64,000 nt of DNA from Dipteris shenzhenensis. Lineage: Eukaryota > Polypodiophyta > Polypodiopsida > Gleicheniales. The position numbers and the translations under genes were made by a program. The stretch lies in assembly GCA_047967505.1 (NCBI GenBank), contig CM106540.1; one strand, 5' to 3'. The notes beneath the pieces were generated by a model. The model saw only the letters and a program-made list of their open reading frames with translations. It did not search any database and had not been told where the DNA came from. Positions 21,372 to 35,870 of the stretch are shown piece after piece. How positions within the stretch are numbered: the first letter of the stretch is position 1; every line of letters begins with the position of its first letter.

Positions 21372-21953
21372 CTTATGGATGACATCTATATTCATTCATC
21401 TCTTGGAAAAATCATGTCAAGTGTTTGAATGAGATATTAATAAAGGTTGCATCTGGCCTCTTTTAACCCTCCATAATGTCAATTCATGGTGACTCGTGGT
21501 GTTGTCCTCGAGCACATAGCATCCCGGTGTACGGGATATCCACTAACGAGTCAAAAATCACAGTGTTGTTAGAACTACCACCCCCAAGGAGCTATAAAGG
21601 AGTACACGTGCTCAATGTTCATGTGGACCACTATGAAATATTTATTATGAATTTTGCCACCTTTGGTTAAGCACATGTATCACCTTCTCAATGATTTCCA
21701 ATGGAGTGAAGAGTATGAGAACTCATTCCAAAAGCTAAAAGAAGCACTCGTCACAGCCCCCGTCCTCAGACCCCCTGATTGGAAGATGGAGTTCCATGTG
21801 TATATTAGCACATCCAACTTTACCATTGGGTGTGTACTTACTTCTAAGAAGTATTCGCAGATTTATTATATGCCAATAAGAAAGGCAAGTATTGTCGTAT
21901 CTCCTGGCAACATTCCATTGATGGCATGCCTAAACGTTTCTTGCTATCATTAA
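21372..21953 (+). pseudogene. Ty3/gypsy RT/RNase H relic
   Basis: Degenerate plus-strand similarity in two frames. MDDIYIHSSL (21,376) is the RT YxDD region; LLELPPPRSYKGV...YEIFIMNFATFG (about 21,570-21,668) matches the post-RT connection; PPLVKHMYHLLNDFQWSEEY, SFQKLKEALVTAPVLRPPDW and FHVYISTSNFTIGCVL (21,654-21,850) are the start of RNase H. Several frameshifts. No gag, integrase or LTR can be tied to it. Confidence 0.75.
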
Positions 21954-22318
21954 TCTCTAACATCTTTAATTGTGCAAGCCGGTGCATTAAGAACTAATCT
22001 CTATTCTGACTTATAATAGGTAGTCTTTAACACAGTTTAGGCAGGCCCAGTTCTCATTGATCCACAAAAAAATTGAAACTGTAACACATATTGACTTTGC
22101 TTGCTCTCTGGCGATTCTATGAGACATTCATCACGCATGAATGCAAACAAACTGACGAGTTTAGTCAAAGATGGTAGATCTCTTCTACATCATGTTCCCT
22201 ATCTTCTACATCATGTTGTCGATAATAGGCTGAGTCATCAAGGATACAATGCACCCCTCCACCAAGCTACACTCTCCAGTTTAAGGTCAATAACTCGCTA
22301 TCAGTCTTATATATATCT

Positions 22319-22410
22319 AGCAGGAACATGTCCCAGCTCGTCCTCTAAAAGCACTACAAAAAATGCCGTTTTAATCTCATGACGTTCACAATGTTGGAAA
22401 CCAAAACTCC
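22319..22410 (+). repeat. Direct repeat, left copy (partner 25,918-26,010)
   Basis: About 90 bp sharing GGAACATG, TCTAAAA, AATCTCATGACGT and ACTCC with 25,918-26,010, in the same order and orientation, roughly 75-80% identical by eye. The pair brackets the inverted-LTR region. CACTACAAAAAATGCCG at 22,353 resembles a CACTA-transposon terminus, but no partner end was found. Confidence 0.6.
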
Positions 22411-22469
22411 CATCACGAAAAGCAGGGACTAGCTACTATGACATCCCCATCGACGTTGTGATGACCAGA

Positions 22470-23014
22470 GAAATCACTAATCCGTGATTAGTACACATTA
22501 AAACATTATTATATATTATACACCAATGGTGTAGCATGTATTTGTATTTATGATGGACACCGTCCAATTTATTATGACGATGGATCATCTCAGTAGATAC
22601 AACTAGTCAAGCTGGAGCCACTGCTCCAGACTGCATCAAATTTGGACATATGACACTTATTCTATTAATAAAAATGTGCACACACGTGTCTAGGTCCTAA
22701 GGGCAATAGGAAGGAAAGGGTGCATTAAGGACCAGGGTGCATTGAATGGTAGTCCATGGGTCATAGGATAAGGCTAGGTGTAAATGGAAAGATGGAACTT
22801 GAGTGATCTCAAGGGACATTAATGAAAGGATATCACCCTTTCATTGTGAATCTCACGCAGCATTCTTTCTACCACCTTGCATTCATGCGCCATCTCTCTC
22901 CCACCTTGCATGTAGGTCGAAAAAGAAACAAGTACTCTCACGTCGGCGCAATCGGTATTCAAATTCTGCATGCATTGCACACATTTGCATTCTCGAGAAA
23001 TTCGGTTCTTCACA
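22470..23014 (+). repeat. LTR A, plus strand, of a gag-only LTR element
   Basis: Right end CTTCACA at 23,014, followed by TT and the PBS. Most of it recurs inverted at 25,375-25,731. Relative to that copy it has about 185 extra bases (roughly 22,488-22,670). The left end is uncertain; homology begins at AGAAATCACTAATCC. Confidence 0.7.
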
Positions 23015-23016
23015 TT

Positions 23017-23028
23017 TGGTATCAGAGC
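23017..23028 (+). promoter_or_regulatory. Primer-binding site, initiator tRNA-Met (exact)
   Basis: TGGTATCAGAGC, the exact 12-base complement of the initiator tRNA-Met 3' end, two bases after LTR A. Confidence 0.9.
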
Positions 23029-23756
23029 AGTGACATTCCACGACCGGGACAGGAAGAGCAAGAGAAGAAGCGAGCAAGAGAGAATTCAGTTGATTGGGTG
23101 GATCACCCCTTAATATCTTGTTCCGATTCGACTTTCTGTTGGGGAGAACGGGGGACTCTCTTTTCCTCACGGTTTAAGGGTCTATTCGCACAGGCGAGTC
23201 ACCCCATTAGGACACCCCGTTCCACGTCCAAAGACCAAAAAATTCAGAGAAAGCCCTTGCCTGAAGGTCTCCAAACTCCAGGGTTTGCAGGGTTCGTGGA
23301 CCTTGTCCCTCCAAAAATCTGGATTGCAGACAGCCTTCTGTTGGGATTTGCTGATTTGTCGCCATCTTCAGATCTCGTGGTTAGCGCATCAGGGTTGCAA
23401 CAATGGTCCAGACAAAGCGTAACTTTTCGTGCGAATTTTTAGAGGGTTGTGTGGCTAGCTGTCCGGAGGTCTACCGTGTGCAAACACGTCTTCTACGTGC
23501 GTCGCACGTGGCTTGCTTGTGCGGCTCTCTCATGCACTCTTGTCCTGCGTTGCATTGGCTGCTCCTGTCTTTACAGCAGAAATACAAGAAGAAGAGCCCA
23601 AAAGAGAATGAAGAAGAGGTCATTTTAAGTGGTTTTCGACACAAGTGAAGCAGGAGTCGGATAAGTACCACCAACTCTACAACACTTGGCTTCGCTGTAA
23701 AATAAACCCCTTTTCTGAAATTACAGCGAGTTATTTTCTCTCTTGTATTACTAAAA

Positions 23757-24543
23757 GGTAAGAATGGAAGGGAAAGGAAGATTTAATAATTAACTTGTCC
23801 TTTTTCCTCCACTATCAGAAGGAGACACAGAGAAAACACCATCACCTCCTCCTAAAGAGGATAATCTAGATGAGAGTTACACACATATTGATTGGTGGTT
23901 CTTATCACAAAGAGGAAAAGAGCCAATTCTTCAATGGTCCAAGTTTGTAGAGCAGCTTAAGGCCACTTTCATGCCTCCAAGGCATGAAGAAGAATTGACC
24001 TTCCATTGGGAAAGGTTCAAGCAATCTGAAAATGAGAGTAACGCTGAATTTACAGCTAGGTTCTGGAAACTCTCTTTAGAGTTACCTGAGAAGAATGAGA
24101 ATGATAGAAGAAAGAAGTATTTAGCAGCCCTAACACCGAAAGTGAGGTATGAAATTGAAATGTTCAACCCAGCCACCCTGAAAGACCTCACTAAATTGGC
24201 TGGGATCGCTGAGAGAAAATTGAATCCTCGTAAACCCTTCAACAAAGGAAAGGAAAAAGCTATTGTGCAAAATGTTAAAAGCCAATCACATCCTAGATGG
24301 ATACCATTTTCTTCCATGACTGACGAGAAGGAAAAGCTAATTAACGAGGGTAAGTGTTTCGGATGTAAGAAACATAAGCTAGGGCATCCATGGCATAAAT
24401 GTCCTACTCTATTAGCCAAAATTGCCAAAACCAATTCTGTAAAAGGGAAAGGCAAACCATCCAAGCAGGAGGGTGAGGCTTCTACCTCCTCATCCCATGA
24501 ACATAGAGCCAAAAGTAAATGCTATCCATTCACCCAACACTAG
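23757..24543 (+). pseudogene. LTR-element gag with unusual zinc knuckle
   Basis: Coding similarity runs from about 23,820 and includes the frame from ATG 23,971 to 24,543. Capsid features: WWFLSQRGKEPILQWSKFVE, LKATFMPPRHEEELTFHWER, ESNAEFTARFWKLSLELPEK, KYLAALTPKVRYEIEMF and LTKLAGIAERKL. The zinc knuckle reads CFGCKKHKLGHPWHKC, C-X2-C-X6-H-X4-C, two residues longer than the usual retroviral-type knuckle. A possible 62-bp intron (AAAG|GTAAGA at 23,757; CTATCAG at 23,818) precedes it. No protease, RT or integrase follows, so the element is truncated or non-autonomous. Confidence 0.75.
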
Positions 24544-25374
24544 TGTATGGATGTGTGAATTGGATAGAGAGTAGATATTTATTGTAGAGTATGGATAAGC
24601 ATAAATGATTTTCTCCTCCATGTAGAGTGTCTGGTAGGATGAATAGGGCTGAAATAGAAGAGTTGGAAAAAGAGATTGATAATCTATAGTCCCTATAGAT
24701 TAAGAAGCTATTCATCGCAAAATCATCTAAAGCCAAGGTCCACCTAGTTCAATGAAACATTTGGGTGAGAGAATCGTTTTAATACTAACCAGTTTGAGGA
24801 GAATACGTTTCAGCTTATTAAGCAGGTTACTATAAAGAGATTTCAGCAGCTTGGTATTCTGAAGAGGATTCTGAGCATGAGGAGATACGGAAGAGGCACT
24901 GCAATGGTACTTCTGCATTTTGGATATTTAGCATCAGGAGAAACCAGAACTTGAGGAGACATTTAAGTTCTGATTCAGAAGAGATCGTGTACTACCGAGA
25001 GAAGACTATTTGCAAATTATGAAGAGGAGATGCAAATGCAGAAGTAAAAGGGAAAAGCGTACGCAAGAGAAAGAGAAAAGAGAGGATCCAGAAGAGGACT
25101 TTTGCCCATTCAAGCAGGAAGGAGTGTCACGAGAATGTGGACTACTTTGTGATTAGCCTTCTCCTTTAGTGCTAGCCTTGTCATGACAGGGTCGGCCCTT
25201 CACCTTTGGAGTGCTGGTGGAAACTTAGTATGAAGACCTTTGTGTAAATTGATACTTCGAATATGTGTGGGTGTGTGGTTATGTATGTGTGAGAGCATAT
25301 GTTTATACTACCCACTGTTGACACCTCTGAAGAACCGAATTCCGCCTAAACCTGCCTTGCTCATATGGTAAACC
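24544..25374. other. Non-coding tail of the gag-only element
   Basis: No protein recognised. GGAAGGAGTGTCACGAG (25,119-25,135) looks like a purine tract followed by an LTR start (TGTCACG at 25,127), but its LTR cannot be delimited. Confidence 0.3.
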
Positions 25375-25731
25375 TCGAGAATGCAAATGTGTGCAATCCA
25401 TGCAGAATTTGAATGCCGATTGGCCCTCCAATGGGGGAAGCGCGCCCTCGTTGCAAGGTGGGAGAGAGATGGCGGATAAATACAGGGTGGTAGAGAGAAC
25501 ACTGCATGAGATTCACAATGAAAGGGTGATACCTTTTCATTAATGTCCCTTGAGATCACTCAAGTTCCATCTTCCCATTTTCACCTACCCTTATCCTAGG
25601 ACCCATGCATATATACCATTCAATGCACCTTGGTCCTTAATGCACCCTTCCCTTCCTATTGCCCCTAGGACCTACACACGTGTGTACACATTTTTATTAA
25701 TGTCTACTAATCACGGATTAGTGATTTCTAG
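25375..25731 (-). repeat. LTR B, inverted and shorter copy of LTR A
   Basis: Minus-strand copy of 22,470-23,000: shared words include AATCACGGATTAGTGATT, ACACACGTGTG, the CACCCTTTCATTGTGAA region and CTCGAGAATGCAAATGTGTGC. It ends before the LTR's last ~20 bp and has no PBS, so it is not simply the second end of one element. Confidence 0.75.
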
Positions 25732-27360
25732 CTACAGTTGCTTGAGAACGCTATAGTATTTCATTTGAGTTTCTCATTTCTAACCAAAAAGTGCTTAGAA
25801 ACGGTAGGTAATACGGCATTGCACCACTGAAGATAGAAAGAATCTATTGCAATAAAGCAAGCAGCAACAAGGACAACAACTTCAAAGGATGTCAGTTAAT
25901 AAGGCAAGAACATATATCTAGGAACATGCCCAAACTTATCTTCTAAAAACACAACAAATAGTGCAATTCCAATCTCATGACGTCACAAGGTGGAGAACCA
26001 TCAACTCCATCATGCATGTCAAGCAGCCATTTGGGGGGGGCTAATTTGACCCCTCCCTCAACCACAACCTACCTTGTAACATGGCCCCCTGACATATCTA
26101 AATGCGCCTGACTGGCTGGAAGACAACAGGGCTGCCTATGCGGCCGCTGTTAGACGCTAGTACACAGCCACCCTCTTTGAAGAGATGATGCAGCTCACTT
26201 GATTACGATAGCTGATGCTAGAACTAAACGCAACATGCATCTGACCGTGGAATCCGACGCAGCTTGTTATTAGCTTTCAAAGCAACGCACCACACTAAGG
26301 GCATTGGGCACTCTCTTAAAATACAGGTTGACACTTGACACGCATAATAGAAACTGAGATGACTGCAAAAGACTGTTTCTAGAGAAGGGTCAGTTTCCTC
26401 CGAATCGTGCTTTAGACTGACGAGATCTGTTCTGCACAGGCCTATGCCCGCTTCTTCGTTTCCTTATTTAACTTTCAACTACATTGAGAGAAAACAAGAA
26501 TTGAAGCTACACAGACATGAGTATTAGGACCCGCTGTGGATATTTGACGGTCGAAAAGCCTGTGCACAATGTTCTCGCTCTTTCTCCACATCCGTGCCTT
26601 CTGCCTTCACCTTCTGGATCGAGCTCCTACTAAATCTCTCTGAGGTCGATAACAAAATGTCGAACAGGGTGCATGACTGCACCCCTCCGACGTGCACCAT
26701 GCCAGGCTTCGATCAGTTCTTGCTCGGCTCATCTACGCAAACTCCAGGCAGAAAAACCGACGCAGCGAAATCCTCTTCAACAACCTGATGAATTTCTGGA
26801 TGGACATCACGCCCTTCGACAAAATTTGCACAAATTGAAGCGTGGCACTGGAGAGATACGGCCAGAAGTGAGCAAGTAAGCGGAGGCTCCAATAACTACA
26901 ACGATCGATGGCACGGTGGGGCGCCGCTATTCCAGAAGGCGAGGCTGGAGGGGCATGTGTGGAGCATTGATCGACAGCGAAGCATTTCTCGAGAAAAAGC
27001 GTAGAGGAGTGAGGAAGCGAGCGTGATTAAACCGCTGCAAGGCGGGGAAAGAGATCGAGGAGGCCATAAAGAGTCAAGATGAAGAAGCAATGGAGAGAGA
27101 TTGAAGGCAGGGGAGGGAAGGGAAGGCTTGAGAAGGCAGCAAAATTGAGCATTGAGACGCCATAGCCATCCAACAAAACAAGTGTTGTTGAGAGCAACGA
27201 GACAGAGTGTTTGCGTTTGCACCACATGATTTTCTTGTAATTACTGGAGATGGACAAAATATTGAATTCCTGTCTTTATTCTCAATTTTCTTGCTAGCGG
27301 TGTTTAAGAACCTCGACCAAGACTTGTCCCCATCCACACATCACCACCACCTGCCACGTG
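25732..27360. other. No gene seen
   Basis: Contains the right copy of the direct repeat (25,918-26,010). Short open frames at 26,594-26,879 and, on the minus strand, 26,896-27,337 lack any recognisable domain. GC content is higher from 26,560 to 27,450 than in the surrounding DNA. Confidence 0.4.
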
Positions 27361-27417
27361 GCATTTCCCTTGCGGTTGGGTTGTCACACCACGTTGTCGC
27401 AAGATGAGTCGCCCCCT

Positions 27418-27552
27418 GTGTTCGAATCCCACATCAACGATTGATTGTGTGCGCTCAGGTTGCATTCACATTCCTCCGTCGTCCTTGCGCAGCGCTTTTC
27501 CCTAGCTTCTGGGCGTCCACTAGGGAAACGCTTCCCGCCATTGCGCAAGGAC
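27418..27552. repeat. Hairpin next to a pol III B-box-like site (possible SINE)
   Basis: GTGTTCGAATCCC (27,418-27,430) matches the internal B box of tRNA-derived elements; no convincing A box was found. Fifty bases on is an imperfect hairpin: GTCCTTGCGCA...TTTCCCTAG (27,481-27,505) against CTAGGGAAA...TGCGCAAGGAC (27,520-27,552), with a 14-base loop. Confidence 0.45.
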
Positions 27553-30175
27553 CTAATTGGCAGAAAGTGGGCACACTAGCAATCTGCTTTTCTTAGGCAA
27601 CCCTTGACTGCCAAACAAGAAAAATTGGAGGATGTGTGCATGCACAATACCACCCAAGCTAGACGTCCGCGTTTGTGTGAAAACCACAGCAGCCACTCAA
27701 TCCAAGTTGGCAAATAGCAATTGCACCAGCAAAGATATTTGTGAAAATGAGTAGATGTTTATGAATCCTACCTAATATAGATGTGCATTTATGTAGAATG
27801 CACAAGCGTGTTCATTTGCATCCACAAATGGACGCTCGGAGGTACTCGTGTGCATCCATTCTAGAGGGTGAATATGCATTCCTATCCACATTGAATTTAA
27901 GATTAGAACCATGTGCACACATGTGTGTGTGGCTTATTGTGTGGGGGACGTGAATTCCTCAATTCGGCTATTTGTAAAGATAAATGATTGCAACTCCAAT
28001 ATTGGGACATAAAGCGGTCCTTATCGCCCTTCTTGTGTTGCTGCTCTTTATTTGAAGGGAAGTCAAGTTGGGTTATATGTACAACAAGATAGCTATGTTA
28101 TGCATAACCAAAACTTTGAAAATGCAAGCTCTTGTAAGCTTGCTTTTACACAAACAACAAGATAGCTATGTTTTCAACCCTAAAAGAACAATGAAAATGC
28201 AAATGCCTCTTTCATCAAGCCAAAGTTCTTAGGACAAGTTGGTTCTTTATATCCATTAAATTACTCATTAGTAGCTCAAGTTCGTATAAATGTTATAAAT
28301 AAAGAAATTGTGGCCCTTTCCTATAAGAAAATCCCACACAATCTACAAGTGCTATCATGGATTCCTAGAGGGGTTGTGCAAGATATTGTTTAGAAGAGAT
28401 TGGAAAATATTATTCTAGTTAGGTTAGTTGTATGAGTTAACTTCTTTGCCTGAATGTCCTTCAATAATGTCTATTATTGTCAACGAAACTATTGAGACTA
28501 ACATATGTTGGCCGTAGATGTGCCATATTTGGATTGCATACATTGGGCTTGTGAAACTGAAAAATGCAAGTGCCTCCAAATGAGCAACTTTCCAATGCAA
28601 AAGATGCTGGGTCCACATTCTGCTTGTGAAAAGTAGGGGGCTTTTCCTCCAATCTTCAACTAGTCTATCCCTACATTAGATTTACATGCTGGGTCCACAT
28701 TCTGCTTGTGAAAAGTAGGGGGCTTGTATTCTATAAAGTGGCATGGACAATCCCTGATGTGGATACACGAGGTGGTTCATCAAAGCCCATAGGTATCAAC
28801 AAGGGGGTGGGGCAACCACATATCTTGAAGAGAGAGGTGAGGCTCCCTACTTCTAGGACCTACACTCATGTAAATGTATTTAAAAACATCAAGGCCAACC
28901 AATTACATATGCAATCACTTTAGCTAATGGCACTAACTTTCGCACAACCAAGCTATGGCTCTAAAAGAATCATCCAAGCTATCTCCTAGTTCGTGAAGCA
29001 TGTTTTCATTTTACATTTTACATGCATACATCAACCAACCAAATATAGTACTAGTACTTGGATCTTACCTTAAAATACAAGTATAGAATCTACCATCTAT
29101 AGGGATGTTGCAAGATATAGAGGGGTCAAAGACAAAGCTCGAGGGCTAATTGCACCTTGCAATGGTGAGAGACCATGTCTCCTCCACCATGCAACCAAAA
29201 TCATTTCCAAGTAAAAATGTATGCCTATAATTTTCTCTAGCCACTCAATTGAGTAGCCATTCACCTCACATTTTGTCTACAGCATAAACTTTGTCTTTCC
29301 CATCTACTCCTCCTCTCCACTAATAAGTCCTTGTGTGTTTTACCACTCAGTCCTCCATTCTTCTCCTCCTTTACCACAAACACCAAGTCACTTGTTCAAA
29401 TACCAATGGATCCTCTCCATTAACTACTCCTTGTGCATTTTATCCCACGAGGCCTTCTATGCTCCTTCTCCTTTACCACAAACAGGTGTTGTCTCCACAC
29501 ATTACTATTACCATTCATCCGCCCCTCTCTTTTTATCAAGATCCCCACTCCTTGTCTCCCCAAAAGCAAGTCGAATTCATTTTTAGCACCATTCATCCAC
29601 CCCTCTCTTTTCATCAAGACCCCCACTCCTTGCCTCCCCAAAAGCAAGTCGAATTTGAGTATGAGTTCTACAAAATGTATTTTGCTCAAATCATGGGAAC
29701 TCTATATTGATATTTCATTTAGTTTGTTCTTTGACATTGATATTCATTTATTTTGTTTGTTTGTTTCTTTACATTGATATTTCAATTAGTTCTTTCTTGA
29801 AGCATTTGAAAAGCAAATCTCCAATCCATCCTTCCTTAGTCAAAAAATTAAAACTTCCAAAAGCAATCGTTGTTCCCCACATAGACCCTAAGGGCACATT
29901 TCCCCACATTACCACTACAAGACTAGTTTTTATTAAACTTCAGAGGTTAGATTATTTGCATAGTTTCACTTTGCACCATCTACGTATGCTCTTGCATTTG
30001 GATTCACAACTTGAAGCTACAATTTCATATAAACTCATTTAGATGAAGCACCATACTATCCTCTTCTTTTCATTTCAAACAACTCAACACATTAATGTAG
30101 AAATGTGACAAAATGGGTGCCTCAAGAGTGGCTCTTTTGCATACTTCTCTTATACATGTTTATGAATTACAAAAA
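27553..30175. repeat. Gene-poor AT-rich DNA with two short tandem duplications
   Basis: No gene supported. A 40-bp repeat (GCTGGGTCCACATTCTGC...) occurs at 28,604-28,643 and 28,685-28,724 (81-bp period). A 66-bp repeat starting CCATTCATCC occurs at 29,511-29,577 and 29,589-29,654 (78-bp period). The open frames here have no recognisable domain. Confidence 0.6.
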
Positions 30176-31948
<1,773 letters not shown>

Positions 31949-33590
31949 TTGAGAGAGAGGTGTAGGGTTTTTAAAAAAAAATGTAGCATCCTAAAATACT
32001 CTCATTCATATTTCAAGATTATAAGCAAACTACCTCACCTAGCACCCATCCCATGGAGAACATAGTTAGCACTATTATTCATAAATAGGCTTCACAGCCA
32101 GTTTTGTGGTTGGTATCCCATTCCCCAACCATAAAATATGAATAAGTGAAATTCTTCAATAAAACTACTACATATAAATCAAATTGTGCACTATGAACGC
32201 AAAAACATGCATAATTTGAAAAAAATGTTATGAGAACTTACTCTCAACCCTATTATTACAAACATATATTTACTTCCATAAGTCCAAAAACATATATGTT
32301 GTCATCGTGTATCTTTTTTTTCATAGTCCTTGCTTTTCTTCAAGTCATGGTAATAAAAAAGAAAATACATTCTTTTTTGTTGAATTATAATCTCCCATAA
32401 AAAATATAGCAGTGTGTTTGAAAACATGGATAATTTCTATTTTACGAGCATTTCTTGCTTCATGAATCCCATCTGCTACAATTCCAACTGTTCTATTTAG
32501 CTTAAAGTAATACCTTGTCGAGTCATCTAGATATTTCTTACATCAAACATTACCAGAACCTACATGAAGTATATATACTAATTGACCATATTCCTTAATC
32601 AAACTATATAGTATCCAATCTATGTATTAACCATTCTTTCTAAACAAATTAGACATGAATTCCCAGTATTGTTGTATTCGTAAAAAGTAGATAAGCCATC
32701 GTTAATTTATCTTTAAAACTCAAAGTAATGATACTTAGAAACTTATTCTGGCATATACACTATGCTGAAAAGCTCATAATGTCTAAAGATATTAGGTCTA
32801 TAAACAAAAACTTCCCTAGAATTCAAACTTCCACCTCCCCTCCACAATGACCCTTTCCACGTGTTATCGCTATCAAGAGCTACTTACGGAGGGGGAATGA
32901 ATCTAAATATTTTAGTGTAGGGCTTTGAGATTCTAATTCTGAGGTAGTTGTACACAAGATCTAGAGCAAATACGTCCAGAACTAGGATTCTGGGTTGATC
33001 AATCGATATCTTTGAAGTTTGTGCTGACTAAGTCTGGGACTAGATTCAACTAGGTCCAAATCTAGGTTCAAATAGGTGAAATGATCATGAATATGCAAAG
33101 TAGGAGCTCAAGGGTAAGCGCATGAAAACTCGATCATAATGTGAAAACTAAAGATCTATTCTACATACATCAAGGACAAAATAAACAAATACTAGCTAAT
33201 ACGTATTCATTATTTAAAAATAAACAAATACTAGCTAATACGTATTCATTATTTAAAAAAATCCATGAGCACAACAACACATTTTCTCCAAAGTGTTATG
33301 TCGAGATATACTAACATATTCTCTCTATGGCACTGCAAGCACCCTCATTACTTTTTTGTTTGGCTCCTAGAATAGTCTAGATGCATATGATTTCAAACGA
33401 ATAGAAAACTCAATAGGAAGGATGATGTCATTTTCCTCATTAGATCCATAGACAAGTGCTTGGTAGGAAAAGGGTTGCACTCATACCAAATGGCACTAGA
33501 AGTATATGTTGAAAAATCATTGAGAAAATCCATCTTTCATATCCATATGGCACTGCCAGTCCATGGGGGGAATTAGGAGCAAAATATACT
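31949..33590. other. AT-rich, no gene seen
   Basis: Only feature: a 39-bp perfect tandem duplication at 33,181-33,258 (unit contains ACTAGCTAATACGTATTC). Confidence 0.5.
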
Positions 33591-35870
33591 ATGCAATTTG
33601 GCTTGGAAAAGATAATCATAGTACAAATAATCTTGGTGACTCAAGGCGGGACAAAAAAGTATTGTATGCAAATTGTGGGTCAAAAGAAGGATGCAAGATA
33701 CCTGTCATATCTAGTTGGGGGAAGGAGTTTTGTAGATGCTAGGCCTAGTATATTTGATTTGTGGGAGAGGAATAAGAAGTTGCAGAGAAAGGACATCTTT
33801 TGAAGACACAAGATAGAGGAGAGAAGCACAATTTAAAGTATATTGGTATCCAAGGGGAAGATACTGAGATCAAAGTGCTAAAGATGCCAATGATGTCATG
33901 GTTGAGGTTACAAGCTCAAAAGATAATGTAATGAGAAGGAGGTAGCTTGGCGTGAGTGACCCAAGAAGGAGCATTGGATCTCCATATATAATTGCTACAC
34001 CATTTGCTTGTTTTTTCATGATTTTACGTCAATAAAGTTTGACAAAAGACTTGTTATTTGCTTAGAAGATTGTTATGGGGTATCAGGGTCACCACTCGCC
34101 TTATCATTGAAGGTTGTTTAGTTACATGGAAGTTTCCTAGTTTTTACAGGCATGCAATTTCTAGAAGGAATAGTGGATGGGATTACATTGCAAGGATAGT
34201 TCTATTAAGGCTAATCAATTGCTACGAATCAATGCTACCATTTGGTGGTTCCAAGTTTTGGATCTAGAATCTAGATGAGGCAGATCCAAGGAGTGTGATC
34301 CCAAATAAGTGGGTCCAAAACGTAAGAGCTCAAATCTAAAATATAGGAATTTGAAAGACAATATGGGATGCATGCTTCTCAACATCATATAGAAATCCAT
34401 TGCCATCAATTCAGATCTAGGATTCTAAATCCATCAGTCCAAATCCAATATGAAGAGGTTGGTAGAACTAGATAGCCAAACCTGTGAGCTTGTTAGCATT
34501 GTGAAATGCAAGGCCAATACATTGATTTGGATTGAACCCCTCATTGGCAATGTCTACACATAGTTTAGGGAATCATCATTTGTTGATGATATCAATGCAT
34601 CACTGTTGGAGCTATGGGGTGTAATATGGGATTTGCATAAAAGTGATGTAACAAGAAGACCCTCATGATTGAGAGTTGGGAAAAAAATTTACATTTATGT
34701 TTGGGATGGTAAAGGAGTGAGGCATTGTTGTCTTGAAAGGGAAGGTGCCTGAGGAAGGTGCAAGGAGATGACGCTCAAAATCTACAATAGCGTGCTAGTC
34801 ACATAAGAATAATTGCTTTTGTTAATATTCAACATAGAGAAAGAGATCTTGCTTATTGGAAAGATAGGATCTAAAGCATACAAGACTATCTATTGAGTTT
34901 GCCTAATAGGTTGTCCTGGCCTATTACAACACATATGGGGTATGCCAGCAACAACAAGCAACACAATGGCACTACTAGGACTTATAGATGAGAAGCACAA
35001 AAGAGGTGGCCATGCAAATAACACACCCTGTTCTTATTTGAGTATCAATGAGACCCAACAGGAGCTCATTTGGACCATCAAACCATAGTTTAAGGGTGGG
35101 AGCCTTTCTTAGTTTTCCTCGGGCTACCATTTATTAAATGGTCCTTCAAGCATTACGTTGATGCACACTTGGAGAGATGCGTAGACATAAGGGCAAAGGC
35201 AAAAGGAAAGTTGAAGGATGCAACCAAAGGAGGAGATGTGGTGGACAGTATGAATTTCTTTTGTGTCGATGTGCACCATTTGATCCTTGCTCTCCTCATT
35301 GGACTAGCATACTTGTGTTAAGCTCAGTGGTTACATATAGACTTGGCACACCCTAGCAACATCTTGCTCGATTTTACTTCAAATGGTGTATATCAAGTTG
35401 CAATCATTGATTGGGAAATGACACGATATTTTAGAGAAGTGTAGAAAGGCCTTTGTAAAAATGAAGCAGCTTCAGTACTAGAGTGATGAGAATTAGGCAC
35501 ATCAGATTTTCCAATGCGAGGAAGGCCATGCTTGAAACACTGGCTTGCACCAAAGTTACATGTTTTTGCACTACAAGGGAGATATAGTCCACCATCTGAC
35601 ATGTTTACAAATGGTTGGATTATCATTGAAATGGTGTAGTTTATTGATGCCATTACATATTTCAATTGGAGTGTTCGCATGCCTAACCTGTCACTTTTGT
35701 AGTCCATTGTATCACTATTGGCCATAAGATGATGGCAGAAAACCCATCATAGAGGATTACAACTGAGGATGCATTGCTGTGAGAACTCGAGTTTTTTGGT
35801 TGTGATGAGGAGTTGGCTATGTGGCCTACTCAAGAGATGAACCTTGCTCTAAGGCTGTAAAACAAGAAGA
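33591..35870 (+). pseudogene. Degraded kinase-like gene
   Basis: Plus-strand coding character in shifting frames. The clearest part, 35,277-35,640, reads in one frame with stops: IGLAYLC*AQWLHIDLAHPS, NILLDFTSNGVYQ, AIIDWEMTRYF, then WLAPKLHVFALQGRYSPPSD and MFTNGWIIIEMV. This follows the order of a protein kinase C-lobe: HxDL...NILLD catalytic loop, DFG position (here DWE), APE (here APK) and the SD...G...E helix region. The catalytic loop has an extra residue and lacks the usual Lys. Upstream fragments that look coding (33,591-33,803; 34,450-34,670; 34,900-35,060) may be its N-terminal part, but I recognise no domain there. Confidence 0.45.

Noticed and set aside
22353-22460. CACTA transposon end
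   Set aside because: CACTACAAAAAATG resembles such a terminus, but no matching inverted end or target duplication was found.
27360-27440. tRNA gene
   Set aside because: Only a B-box-like word is present; no cloverleaf or A box could be drawn.
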